DNA from: Entoloma clypeatum
Lineage: Eukaryota; Basidiomycota; Agaricomycetes; Agaricales; Entolomataceae
Assembly: GCA_963565915.1 (NCBI GenBank)
Contig: OY751491.1
Span: 3,906,001 to 3,970,000, forward strand
Reading direction: 5' to 3'
Length of the DNA stretch: 64,000 nt
Under the pieces are notes generated by a model that saw only the letters and a list, made by a program, of their open reading frames with translations, was not told the origin of the DNA and made no database searches. Shown here in pieces: positions 22,995 through 34,131 of the stretch (position 1 is its first letter; each line of letters opens with the position of its first letter). The translations under genes and the position numbers were made by a program.

Positions 22995-25380
22995 TCAGAC
23001 GCGCCGGAAACCCCATGCGCCTCCCTCTCCGCCGTATTGTGGGTGAACCTGAAGCTCCACCAGTCCGTCTGCGTTTTCCCCGGGTCGAATCTCGAAACTG
23101 TCTATTGACACTCCCCGTGAGCCTGTGGAGGGTACCCGATTTCGCAGTAGTCGAGAACGGACTTGAAATCGACGAAGTTCCTCTTTCAACACTGTTTTCA
23201 AGTTTGAGTTCATTTGGTTAATGGTGACCTCCGGAAGCCACTCTGCTATGGTGCATGCCGTAAATGTATTGTGAGAGCCTTTAACGATGAATTGATGACT
23301 AGTTAGCTGCTCTGTTACGAGTTTGATAAAATTGAAACAAGCTGGACAGCATCGTTTTGAGACTCCAATGACTCGTCCGTTTTCTGCTCATATTAATCAG
23401 GATATAACAGCCAAAAGTATCAAAACAATACAGCTTACTTCCAATCCATCCAAATGGTCGCCGAGTTGGGAAAGCGAGTCCTGTGGGAGCATAAAGAGAC
23501 TAGCAAGGGAGGCCTCGCAATGTAGCGAGCCTTTGAAACCCTCAGTGTTCCAATTCTTGAGATCGTTGAAGAATCCCACGGTGTCTTGCAGTGGTCCAAG
23601 GATCTCATCCAACCTCGTGATGAGCGTGTCACGCGAGGTCGACGACTTGTTTCTGGCGGGATTTAGCTCCATGACAATTGCCGATAGTTGGTTTACATAA
23701 CTCTCCCAAACCAATTGAACCGGGGAGAATGGAGACGGGGATTCGGATTGGGGTTGAGGTGGAGGAGGTGGAGATATGAGGTCCTTTAACTGGTCTACGG
23801 CGGCTGATAGCAGACCCCATCGCCCACCGGTTCCTTGTGAGAATTTCTTGCCGATCGTCCTGATACCCTTGATTCGAACCAATATTTCTGCGGGACGACA
23901 GGATATCCCCGCATCTAGAAAATTGACTGTGTCTTGATCATTGAGCACGTCCTTCCATGGAAGCATACTCCGATCAACGTTCGGCATTGACAAAATTTGG
24001 ATGGAGACAGCCTTGGCTTGGAAAAACCGACCCGTGACGAAGTCGACAAGGATGTCAACGGAGTCGAAGTGAACCAGTATTAGCCTCAGCCAGGCCAGGT
24101 ATGACATCCATAGAGGCTGCTGCTTGCCATCGTTTTGCTTGAGGTTACCCGGCTGAACCGCCTCAAGGTCAACATCATGGTCTTCCGACGCCATGTTCGA
24201 ATCCTCAGGACGGTGGTCAGTGAGTGATGGTTCGATGTTTTGCAAATAGTGTGAGATCCCAGAACCCTTGACCATCCGCTGAAGGGCATACCCATATGCC
24301 ACAACAACCAACAAATGGTCCCTGGGTTTCGATTCGCGACCAGAGCCCGAGGAATTGGTGCAACAAAGTTGCCTGAGAGCGAGGTAGAAGGTAGAGAGAA
24401 GCTCCAATAGGAGCTCATGAAATTCCAAAAACGTGTCTTCGGTGTAGAGAGCAGCTTGCTCCAATAACCTCAGGATTTCCGCACGGAGGTTGAGCCCGGG
24501 GAGTGTGCGCAGTAGTACCGCATCGTTTTGTAGTTCCACCGGCTTGGGTTCCGGTTTCTCGGCGAGCTCCTCAAATTGAAAGGCTTTGACCTCCCGCAGC
24601 GATGTATAGTATGGCATTGAAAGCGTCTGATGGTTCAACCGATGGAAGATTTTCTTGTGGCTGGCAGCGACGACGTAGCATAAGAAGTCGCGGGCGTAGT
24701 TCTTGCGGCCTTCAGATGTCGGCGGGACGAGTAGTTTCGTCAGAATCCATACGTGCTCGGACTCGGAGCTAAACTTTTCCGAGTTGCTCCTACTTACATA
24801 TGAGTAACGTTAGCAAGAAGCAGTTGCATGGGACTCACAATTGTTTACTGGCATACTCAATCAGCTGCGGACGCAGGCGTTCCGGGTCTGCCTGCAAGTC
24901 CTGGTACAACTTGCTAAAGTACTCCGGAGGCGTTGGATCGATGAGGACGGGTCTGACGTTGTCCACAGGAGAATCCGGGCGTGGGTTCTTGTTAACGAAG
25001 AACCGGTAAAGATCCATGAAGGAACGTGAAGATGAGGTGTCGGTTTCGTTGTTTCCGTGCTGTTGGCTCGTAATGACCCTCAATAGACCACTGTTGTCGA
25101 TATCCTTCGCCATGACCGCAAAAACTTCCATGTCCATGACCATGACGGTTGCAAGAGCGTTAAGTATCCTTAGCTCTCGGCGTTGCTCGGTGTTTGCCTG
25201 GCTTAAACTGCCATCGTCGAATTCCGGCGGATGCTTCTGTACCATAGAGAGTAGCGTTGTGATTGCGCGGAATGCGAGGATGCCTTGCCTATGAGAGGAA
25301 GAGGCGATGGTCGTGTCATGACGAATGATTGGGGCGGGACCCCTCGACTTCCAACCGTAGTTCAAGTTAAAGAGAGGCAT
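22995..25380 (-). CDS. OTT_1508-like deaminase family protein
   Basis: The minus-strand exons are 25380-24839, 24792 to about 23432-23439, and about 23386-22995, roughly 760 aa in total. The first intron closes in phase 2. The second is ambiguous: the canonical GTAAGC donor (23438) is out of phase with the last exon, while a GTATTG donor at 23431 with a GAG acceptor restores the frame. The call rests on the C-terminal half. LHCEASLASL near the end of exon 2 and VIGVSKRCCPAC in exon 3 form the His-Cys-Glu plus Cys-x2-Cys zinc signature of fungal OTT_1508-type nucleic-acid/nucleotide deaminases. The N-terminal ~550 residues are helical-looking and unassigned. The substrate is unknown; in the deaminase superfamily such proteins are suspected effectors or defence factors. 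The odd splice may signal decay. Confidence 0.68.
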
Positions 25381-26032
25381 TGAGAGCTGCCAGTGGTACT
25401 AGTGGGTCAAGCCTTCGACTCGGACTTTGGCAATAGTACTCCGAGCGAGTCCGAGTCTGAGTACGATTTGCGGCCGAACGGCACCGAGGGCCGCCCAACT
25501 TCAAGTTGAATTGAACATGGCGAGTCCTGTGACGACAGTCGTGACGCTGGTAGTGTGTGACATATGGCACTGCGCCTTCATCGCGTGCCACATCGGCGGC
25601 GGCTATGACCATCATGCCTTTCGACCGACTACTGGGAATACGATTCGATGTTCTACTAGTAAGACATGCCAAGCAGTGGGACTTCTCAAAACGCCTTACC
25701 GGGACTAAAATGGGTTCCTTTACTAGCATGAACCAAGCCTCGAGAACGATTACCAGCCACCACTCAGGTACTCCCCATCGTCGAGTCCGCATGTAGAGTT
25801 TTGGCAATAGCAAATTCAAGGTACATCCTCCTTTTACATCCTCCTTATCGACCAACCATTATCAACCAACCAGCCATCATAATGACTCACCACACAATCA
25901 GCGCAACCCACCGATGAGTCAAATTTCCTGCCATTTCGACAAGACTCCCCGGCGCCCTTGGTAGGCGGGCTGGCATCCCATCAAATCGAGTCCCCTCCTC
26001 GTCCTACATCCTTCCAGAGTACTGCCCCAGCA
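25381..26032. other. Intergenic before the Plavaka-type gene
   Basis: Several antisense and sense open frames exist, but none shows a known family. A short near-repeat (CATCCTCC/TTTACATCCTCC) lies near 25828-25845. The left end of the transposon should lie here, but I could not find a convincing terminal inverted repeat. Confidence 0.4.
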
Positions 26033-29000
26033 ATGGATATGCCACCCGCGTGGTCTCAAGCTTGCATGTGTGGACGGACGTTCTCCGCACCGCATACATA
26101 TACATACCATACACGCACATGTCCGAAGACGAAGAAGCGCCTTTCCTCGGCTCTGGAAAAGGTCAGAGAAGTCTTTCGGGCCAAAAAACGCCGTAAGATG
26201 GAAGAACGAGAAGCCACAAATACTTCAACCGATCCTATCGTCGGCGAGTCACCTTCGTCCGAGATTTTACCTACCCACGAACAGGTGAGATTTTTCCTTC
26301 AACCCGCCGCCTTTGTTTATGCAGACATCTGTTTTCGTCAGGTCCCTGAGCCAGCTTGCGCGAAATATCAAGATCTCGATCAGCCTTTAGCGGAAGGGAG
26401 AACGCGCCGCCAAAATCGTCAATTGCCACGGCGCTATCGCGACATAGCTCCCGAACCTCCAACGGCCCTTCCCCCAACATTTTCACAACTTGTTTCTGAT
26501 TCTCCACGTGTATCTCCAGCCCAGCAATCCCCAGTGTGCGTATCTCCGGTCAAAAAACTGCTGAAATCCGCGCGCAATGCATTTGGCCTTTTCCGACAAT
26601 TCTTCGCGGAACGCTTCCCGGATCACGATCCCGACGAAAACGTCGCGCTGAACGACTTGATAGACACATTGCCGGATTCATCTTGTACCCATCCCCCCCG
26701 CCATTACTACCCATATCCGAACCAATCCTCTTTTTTGCTTGGAGAATGGTATTGGAACGACGGTGAAAGGAAGTCACAATCTAGCTTCCAAAATCTTGTC
26801 AAGATCGTTGGGCATCCAGACTTTCGCCCTGAGGATGTCGCCGGGAATAACTGGCAATATATTGATAGCCACCTGAGCGGGAAACACTCCAGGGATTCGA
26901 ATGATGACGGTTGGGAGGATGTGGCGGATAACATTGAACTTGGGCACTGGATCAAGACACCAATCAAGGTCGACATTCCTTTCCATCAGAGAGCGCTAAA
27001 CCCAGGGAAAAAAGAGTTCAATGCAGGCACCCTTCACCACCGCCGATTAACGACTGTGATCAGAGAGAAACTCACCAGACCCTCGACGCACCCTCATATC
27101 CATTTCGAACCCTACGAACTCTTTTGGGAACCAAGTGAAGCCGTTAAACCGGTCCGAGTATATGGTGAACTATTCACATCAGAAGCATTCATCGAGGCCC
27201 ATCGCAAACTCCAAGAGTCCCCTGGAGAACCGGGATGTGATCTTCCGAGGGTCGTGATCAGTCTCATGTTCGCCTCTGATGCTACCGAGCTCACGTCCTT
27301 CAGCACCGCAAAATTGTGGCCTGTGTATCTCACGATTGGGAACGAATTGAAAGACCGCAGATCGAAACCTTCTTGTCATGCGTTCGAGCACATTGCTTAT
27401 CTGGAAACGGTGCGTCAATTTGATGCTAATAATTATCAGGTGCTCAATCCCATTCCAGCTTCCTGATGCTTTCACGGCCTTTGCGGCAGAGAACATTGGT
27501 GGCAAGGGTCCTAACTCCACCTTTTCAGCACACTGTGCCCGAGAATTGTACCACGCTCAATGGTCAATCATCCTCGACGACGACTTTTTGAAAGCATATA
27601 AGCATGGAATGGTTGTGGAGTGTTGTGACAAGATTTGTCGGCGATTTTACCCTCGGATATTCACAAATTCCGCTGATTATAAGGAGAAGTAAGTTCCCTT
27701 TATGCTACTGGATCGTCGTAAGCTCAGCTATACCTTAGAATACTTTTAGCCGGCATCCGTAACCTCGGTCGCTGCCCTTGTCCCCGGTGTCTAATCCCAA
27801 TGGATCGTGTACCCAACATGGGAACGGCCAGCGATATGATGCAGCGTCAATCCCTCGCGCGTATTGATGATGTAGAGCGGCGTGACCGTGTTAAGGCCGC
27901 GCGTGAGGCCATATATGTCAAGAACTCTGCAATTAGTGGTGTGGCTGTCGAAAATCTCTTAAAAGAGGACTCCCTGGTCCCAACGACGGTGACTTTTTCT
28001 CAGCATTTCTGTATTATCTGGCTGATTCCATATCAACTGTTCTAGAATGCATTTTCAGACAGACTGGCACCGTTTAACTTTAATATTTTTGACACACTTG
28101 TGATCGATCTATTGCATGAAGTCGAACTTGGTGTCTGGAAAGCGATCTTCATCCACCTGTTGCGCCTTCTGGACTGCGTAAACGAAAATTTAAAACATGA
28201 ATTGGATCGGCGGTATGTACCTATTGGATGTTTGAGACCTAGTATTAACATTCAATTAGCTTTAGGGAGATCCCACCCTTTGGAACTGATGGTATAAGAA
28301 GGATAATGACAAACCGGTCGGAACTCAAGAAGATGACTGCTCACGACTATGAGGATATGCTACAAGTAAGCGGATCAACACCACAGTCATAACATGATTC
28401 CGGCTGACGGCGATGTGCGACTCCAGTGCGCCATACCTGTTTTCGACGGCCTTCTGCCTGAACCCCACAATACACATGTTCTCAAGGTTTTGTTCGATCT
28501 GGCACATTGGCATGGCCTCGCCAAGCTCCGGATGCATACGGACTCAACTTTAGCCCTTCTCTCGCAAGCCACAACGACACTTGGCAACACACTCCGGACC
28601 TTCCAAGATCAAACGTGTGCAGCATTTCCAACACGGGAATTGCAACGTGAGCAGGTAGCCCGGATGCGACGTCAGGAGAAAAATGTAGCCACAGCAGAAG
28701 CAGGATCCTCCAAGCCGAAAGCCCCCAAACCGGGCAAGAGCGCGCGACAACCAAAGCAGCTGAACCTAAAGACTTACAAATTTCATTCGCTTGGGGATTA
28801 CCCCTCTATGATTCGACGGTTCGGTACGATAGACTCATACTCTACTCAGCCGGTAAGCCTTTCTTGATTCAGGCCAAATAAGATGTTTGATATCGATTAT
28901 CCACCAGACTGAACAGGAGCATCGAACTTCAAAAGGACGGCACCTTCGAACTAATGGGCGATTGATACCCCAGCAATTGTCAAAGATTGAGCAACGACAA

Positions 29001-29799
29001 CGCCACATCCGCACGATCCGTGAAAACCTGAATGGCTCTCACCTTCAAAGAGACCCAGACAGTATGATCATCGATCCCAACGCCCGCTACAACATAGGAA
29101 CATCACAAAATCTCCCAATACATATTCCCACTTTTCTACAACAGAACGAGGGTGACCCCGCTATTAAGGCAAGACCGCTCGTCTTTTCTTACTTGCTCCC
29201 TCCTCACATATCTTGCACAGAATTTTCTGCCGAAGTTGAAAGGACATTTACTTTCTCGCATCCAAGCAACGCTCAAGCGGGAAAACATTAATTTGGACAG
29301 AATCTCGTGCATTCGTACAGCTCCTGCGTCTTCTGCTGATTTGGATGAAAACGCGCACGACTTCGTGTTCTTCAAGAATGATCGCATATACCACCACCGA
29401 CTTCTTAAGTTCAACTTCACTACATATGCCGTGCGACGCGGGACCGACATCGTCAAACCAGGAACATCCCGCCACAATGTCATGCTACTTGCAGACGGTG
29501 TGGATGGTTCTGTTTCAAACTCGCACCCCTTTTTGTACGCACGAGTCCTGGGTGCCTACCATGCGAACGTGATCTATATCAAACCTGGGATGCGAGACTA
29601 TAAGACCTACCGCTTCGATTTCTTGTGGGTTCGATGGTACGAAGTCATCAACCCAGGATCTTCAGGGTGGAGCAATTCCACACTGAACTCAGTTCGCTTT
29701 CCTCCTCTACGAAGCGATCAATCCTTCGGCTTTGTGGATCCAACGGACGTCATCGGGAAAAACCCGAATCCCTCATTTGGTTTAGAGCGGAGTCAGTGA
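26033..29799 (+). CDS. Plavaka-type (CACTA/CMC-like) transposase, C-terminally short
   Basis: Nine exons (26033-26284, 26342-27409, 27459-27688, 27739-27988, 28046-28212, 28260-28365, 28427-28852, 28908-29168, 29221-29799) read as one 1,112-aa frame. The N-terminus has a zinc-finger-like CMCGRTF...H...C segment. It is followed by the block typical of mushroom Plavaka elements: GEWYWNDG, PIKVDIPFHQRALNPG, FEPYELFW, AKLWPVYLTIGNE, then GRCPCPRCLIP and FDTLVIDLLHEVELGVWK. The intron 29169-29220 begins with GC rather than GT. The protein stops soon after FGFVDPTDVI, where relatives as I recall them continue with a further conserved region, so the 3' end is probably lost. Otherwise all frames are intact, which suggests recent activity or a young insertion. 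No flanking CACTA termini were found. Confidence 0.85.
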
Positions 29800-32520
29800 A
29801 TAAAAATTTCCTCAATGAACATGGTAAACACTTAGCTTATTCAATAAACAAGATAAGGGTAGATAACATATTTTACTGGTTCACTAAACAACGGTACTGA
29901 AAAGTGAAAAGTAGATTAGATATTTATAAATGCCATAAATGAAGTTTGTACAGAATTTGTTGAGATGATTTCCGTGAAGGCCTTGACGAACTTGTGTGGA
30001 TATTCGCCCGGATGAGTCACGCCCAAGGGGGCCACGACACGACTGAGGTGTTCGGCAGAGGACTCGGATTTATGTATGGCGTTTGATTTGTTCTCGTGGG
30101 TAGAGGACTTAATTATGAATCATCTTCATCAGACTGCGAAACTTACATTACTGATGCATTTTGACGCGTCGACGACGAGCAACCTGGTAAACGATACGGT
30201 TGCGATACGGGGACATCCGATATTGAGTCCGACTTGGCAGGGACCCTACATTGTCCAAATCGAGGTGTCTCATTTGCAGGCTGCCAGAAGCTGTGGGGTG
30301 GCTACCGCTCAAGTCTCAATCTGGTTGAGGGTCGAAGGACTTGCCTGAGTTCTTATTGTTCACTCGGAAGGAGCTTGCAATTGAGGCAGTGCCACGAAGG
30401 TGTGACGACTGTCACACCTTCGCCCAATAAGAGAGCCTCGCGCGACCTTGCATCTGCCTTCAACGAACAACCCCCATCAACCTCCAAACCCCGTTGGACT
30501 GACAGAGGAAATCATTAGACAAGCACACAATAGCAACATACTTTGTAAGTTCCAAATTCTCTATCTCTTTCGTACACTAACCATTTTCGTTGGAGCACAC
30601 CGAGATCTTGTCACCTAGCAGGTGCCATTCTGCCATATCAATAATTTGTAATTTCTTTAGCTTTCGTTCCCCTGTCCTCGTTCACACCCCTTACACCACA
30701 CAGACAATGGTTTCATTGGATAGGGAAGTGGCGTAGTGAGTCCTCCTTTCGACGAATTATAGATTTAGAGGCTGACAAATATATTTCGGCTTTTGAGATC
30801 GATCCAGCTACTACCCTATGCCTTCCGTACCCATGACTTTGATCCCCGCGCGTCGTACTTACCTATTTGCGAGGCCCGAGTCCGCTGCAGCACCTCTGAC
30901 AGCCCCCTTGTCCTTTCGCAGTCATTGTACATTCCATGTTGTATTCCATAGCATACAAATACATCAGTCTTGCTCTTGAGTCCACTGTCCGTGCTTGATT
31001 TCGTCCTCAAGAATAAATATTGAATTTCGAGAGCTGTTCCTTATCGAGGGGGTTAGCAGGATTATATAGAGGTTATGGGTAATCAATGAACCAGATAACG
31101 CTCCAATTAATATGCAATGAATCGGACTAAATCGACACCACTCGGAGAATTGTCATCTGAACCTCGTGAACGCAATGAGAGCAATGTTTATAATTACCCC
31201 TCATGATGTATAATTACAACTCATTGGGTTACATTTAGTATTCGGGTTTTTCCCGATGGTCTTGCGGGGGTGTCACATCATTCCGGCGTTTTCAAGCGGC
31301 ACACGACCAGGAACCAAGATTGACATATCGCGTTGCGCTAAGGATAGCACAGACTACAAACGATATTATATTGGCCGGTATGCTCAGCAATTTCATGATT
31401 TGAATATAGAGTTGATTTAGATCCTACAGATTTTCTGACCGGGATCTTCTCATGCAATACCATTGGGGCCTTGGGGTCGGCCATCTTCATGCGCATCAAT
31501 CCGCATCCCATTCCAACCAGTGTATCCCCGACCAGTCGACGAAGGAGACCCAAACTTTGGACAATTTGGACAATTTACCCATGGATCCCGAAGTTCTGCC
31601 AGGAGATATGGATTTGCGTAACACAGACTTGGAGAACAACGAATCGGCCAATCCGGAAATGACTTTGGATGACCATGACCGAGAAGGTTGGGATGATGTT
31701 GAGAGTGACGCTTCGGAGGCTGGCGGTGGCAATAGCGACGATGGCTCAGAAGACGGTGATGGGATTATATATGGTTAATAATACAAGAGATTCAGAAAAT
31801 CATACCATCATGATTCCGTTGCGCCATAGGCTTTAATACTTACCATAATATCTCAATGACGACGTATTTCGCTCACCCACTATCAGGCTGATGAACAGTG
31901 TTCGAGGTGATGACAAGACCTGGTAATGTCTTGATTTATGTGCTGTGCCGATCACGACGTGCAATTCCGAAGGAGTGAGCATCAGCGTCAGATCCTTCGA
32001 TCCAATGCTGGTGACCTGTTGAGACTGCTCGATAATGTCTTATCTTTCAAAACAATACTTATATTAGATGTTCACGAGGCCCATTCTGCCAAAGCAAGTG
32101 TCAGGGGCTGATTACTGAATACAATGTCGATGGCTGAGCGTAAGTCCTTATAATACTTTATAATTCATTACCTTCTAATCTAATACTTCTATTTACTGCT
32201 CGTAAGGTGCCAGACTGAGGGGCGAAGCACCAATAACTGATGCTTAAACCCCAGACTGGTAGCCGATTATAAGGCTGGATAAGGCCTTATTTTTCACCTC
32301 AGCGTGTGAACCGATGACCAAGGGTGTCGAACTATACCAGAGCTTCACCGAAAACCCGATGCGATGAATCCTCAATTTCTACAGTACCTAGCTGCGGGCC
32401 TGCGGCGACATTGAAAGCTGCGGATTGCCAACGCAGGCATCCCTAACTGCGGGTCCTGCCAAATACAAAACGAGGTGGCCTTCTTGCGAGCACCGTTTCA
32501 ATACCTTCATTTGCTGAAGA
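29800..32520. other. Gene-poor 2.7-kb region after the transposase
   Basis: AT-rich DNA follows the transposase stop. A perfect stem-loop lies at 30395-30422. An open frame at 31452-31778 encodes an acidic tail (Asp/Glu-rich, GWDDVESDASEAGGG-like) that resembles linker regions of transposon proteins, but no partner exon is clear. The remainder shows no gene I can support. It is likely decayed transposon sequence. Confidence 0.45.
30395..30422 (+). repeat. Perfect 12-bp inverted repeat with 4-nt loop
   Basis: CGAAGGTGTGAC (30395-30406), loop GACT, then GTCACACCTTCG (30411-30422). Either strand would form a stable hairpin. It could be a palindromic protein site, a fold-back mobile-element end or a footprint. 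Confidence 0.85.
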
Positions 32521-33531
32521 ATGATTCATCAAACTCCCGCAACGACCAGAGAGAAACTCCTCACTCTCTCTGACGGCCGAACCCTGGCCTATGAACATAC
32601 GGGGGTCTTGGATAGCCTGACTGTCATAATTTTCTTTTCGGGCACACTCAGCGTCGGGACCGCCTCTCCAGATCGTTTTCCCGAAGTTCTCGCCTCCCAA
32701 GACGCCCACTACATAGCACCCACTCTGCCCGGATATGGCAACACCTTTCCCCCTTGCACTGGCATCAGCTATGCTGCCACAATTATCAGTGACACGTCTG
32801 CATTGCTCGATCACTTCTATCCTGACACAGCTCAAATCGATCTCTATATTTCTGGCGGATCCTTCGGTACGGTTCCAGCTCAGATGCTGTACGGTGCAGC
32901 TTCCGATATCTTCCCTCACGCTCGAAATATCCGAAAGATGCTCCTCTTAGGCGCGTTCCCACCTCTTGGAAACTGCAACGACAGAAATTTCGATTATGCT
33001 CGGTATATGACGTGGCAGAACTACTTTGGCGTCGGACCGCCCTCGAAATACATCCCGTTTCGAATCCTCCCGCGTCTCCTGAAACGGGTCATGCAGTCCA
33101 AAATGAAATCGCAAGAAAAGGCTGAGGCGTTCATTCGCCAAATCCTCTTTGATAAGATGGACGCGGAAGAAAAGGGATTGTATAAGAAATGGAGAGAGGA
33201 AAAGGGCTACGAGGAGGGTCAGCTGGAGAGAGAAATGGCGGAGATGAACCGTAGGAGCGTGGCGACGAGTTGGGAAGGCCTAATGAGCACCGCCGAGGTG
33301 CTCCATAGCGAGTGGTGGGGTGGCAAGAGACTGGAAGACCTTGGTGAAGAACTTACGAAGGGAAGAAAGGTATTGCTTGTTGCGGGGGACAAAGATGACG
33401 CGACACCTCGCCAGTGGGCGGAGTACTTGGAATCGAAATACTCAAATGCTCGACTCAAGATAATCGAGGGGGGACATATAAGTGCGATATTCAATATGGA
33501 TGAGATTTGGGCTGATTTTATGAATATGTAA
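32521..33531 (+). CDS. Alpha/beta-hydrolase fold protein
   Basis: A single uninterrupted exon of 336 aa, unusual here where nearly all genes have introns. The nucleophile elbow is GGSFG with Ser114. The acid is probably Asp290 or Asp293 in VAGDKDDATP, and the base is His319 in IEGGHISA. An oxyanion-hole-like segment (FFSGTLSVG) lies at about 38-46, and a Lys/Glu-rich helical insert (about 190-250) probably forms the lid. No signal peptide was seen, so it is likely cytosolic. The substrate is unknown; esterase, epoxide hydrolase or proline-iminopeptidase-like activity would all fit the fold. The start is the first ATG after several upstream stops. Confidence 0.85.
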   Translation: MIHQTPATTREKLLTLSDGRTLAYEHTGVLDSLTVIIFFSGTLSVGTASPDRFPEVLASQDAHYIAPTLPGYGNTFPPCTGISYAATIISDTSALLDHFYPDTAQIDLYISGGSFGTVPAQMLYGAASDIFPHARNIRKMLLLGAFPPLGNCNDRNFDYARYMTWQNYFGVGPPSKYIPFRILPRLLKRVMQSKMKSQEKAEAFIRQILFDKMDAEEKGLYKKWREEKGYEEGQLEREMAEMNRRSVATSWEGLMSTAEVLHSEWWGGKRLEDLGEELTKGRKVLLVAGDKDDATPRQWAEYLESKYSNARLKIIEGGHISAIFNMDEIWADFMNM

Positions 33532-34131
33532 AGTATTTGTATTTTGCTTGACATATATATCCTTTGAACCGAAGTACCGCGCCGTTGTGAGGGTGGGTTT
33601 ATGATATATCCAGTGACAAGATCGTCATCAGTATGATATATCCAGTGACGAGATCGTCATCCAGGTCGGCGTTGTACAGACCCACATCAGGGTTAAACGT
33701 TAAACCATCGTTCAAGTTGAAGTCGTCAGATGATTTCAGTGTTCCCATCCTAGGTTTAAATAGAAGAACCTCTACAGTAGTACAGTTAAACCATTGCCGG
33801 TTTTTGTCTGCAGTCTCCAGAGTGACTTAATGAGCAATCTGGGCCTGAGTACTGAGTCTTCCCGAGAGAATGCGAGAACTTTGTTGAGTTACCATATATT
33901 AACCAGAGTCTGCGTGACATTCAAGTTGGTGCTCGCGTCCCGATCCAACCATACCAAGGCTGTATAGCCCGAACAGACCTCAACGCCGTGCTGACATGAC
34001 GAAAGCAGACATATGGTTCTGCCCAATCCTTCAAATCAATAACCCCAACAGTTATAGATGCGGCAGAAAACTATGGATACATCGAGCAAAGCACAACAGA
34101 CACACAAGGAAAAAGCCTGGCCGAAGCCGAC
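33532..34131. other. Convergent intergenic region
   Basis: This is 600 bp between the hydrolase and the minus-strand F-box gene. It contains the 32-bp tandem repeat at 33601-33661 and no coding exon I can support. Confidence 0.5.
33601..33661 (+). repeat. Two tandem 29-bp units, period 32
   Basis: ATGATATATCCAGTGAC followed by A/G and AGATCGTCATC occurs at 33601-33629 and 33633-33661, with one mismatch. It lies about 70 bp downstream of the hydrolase stop codon, so it could sit in its 3' untranslated region. Confidence 0.85.

Noticed and set aside
30395..30422. Hairpin as a transcription terminator
   Set aside because: No T-run follows and the genome is eukaryotic, where stem-loop terminators of this type are not expected.
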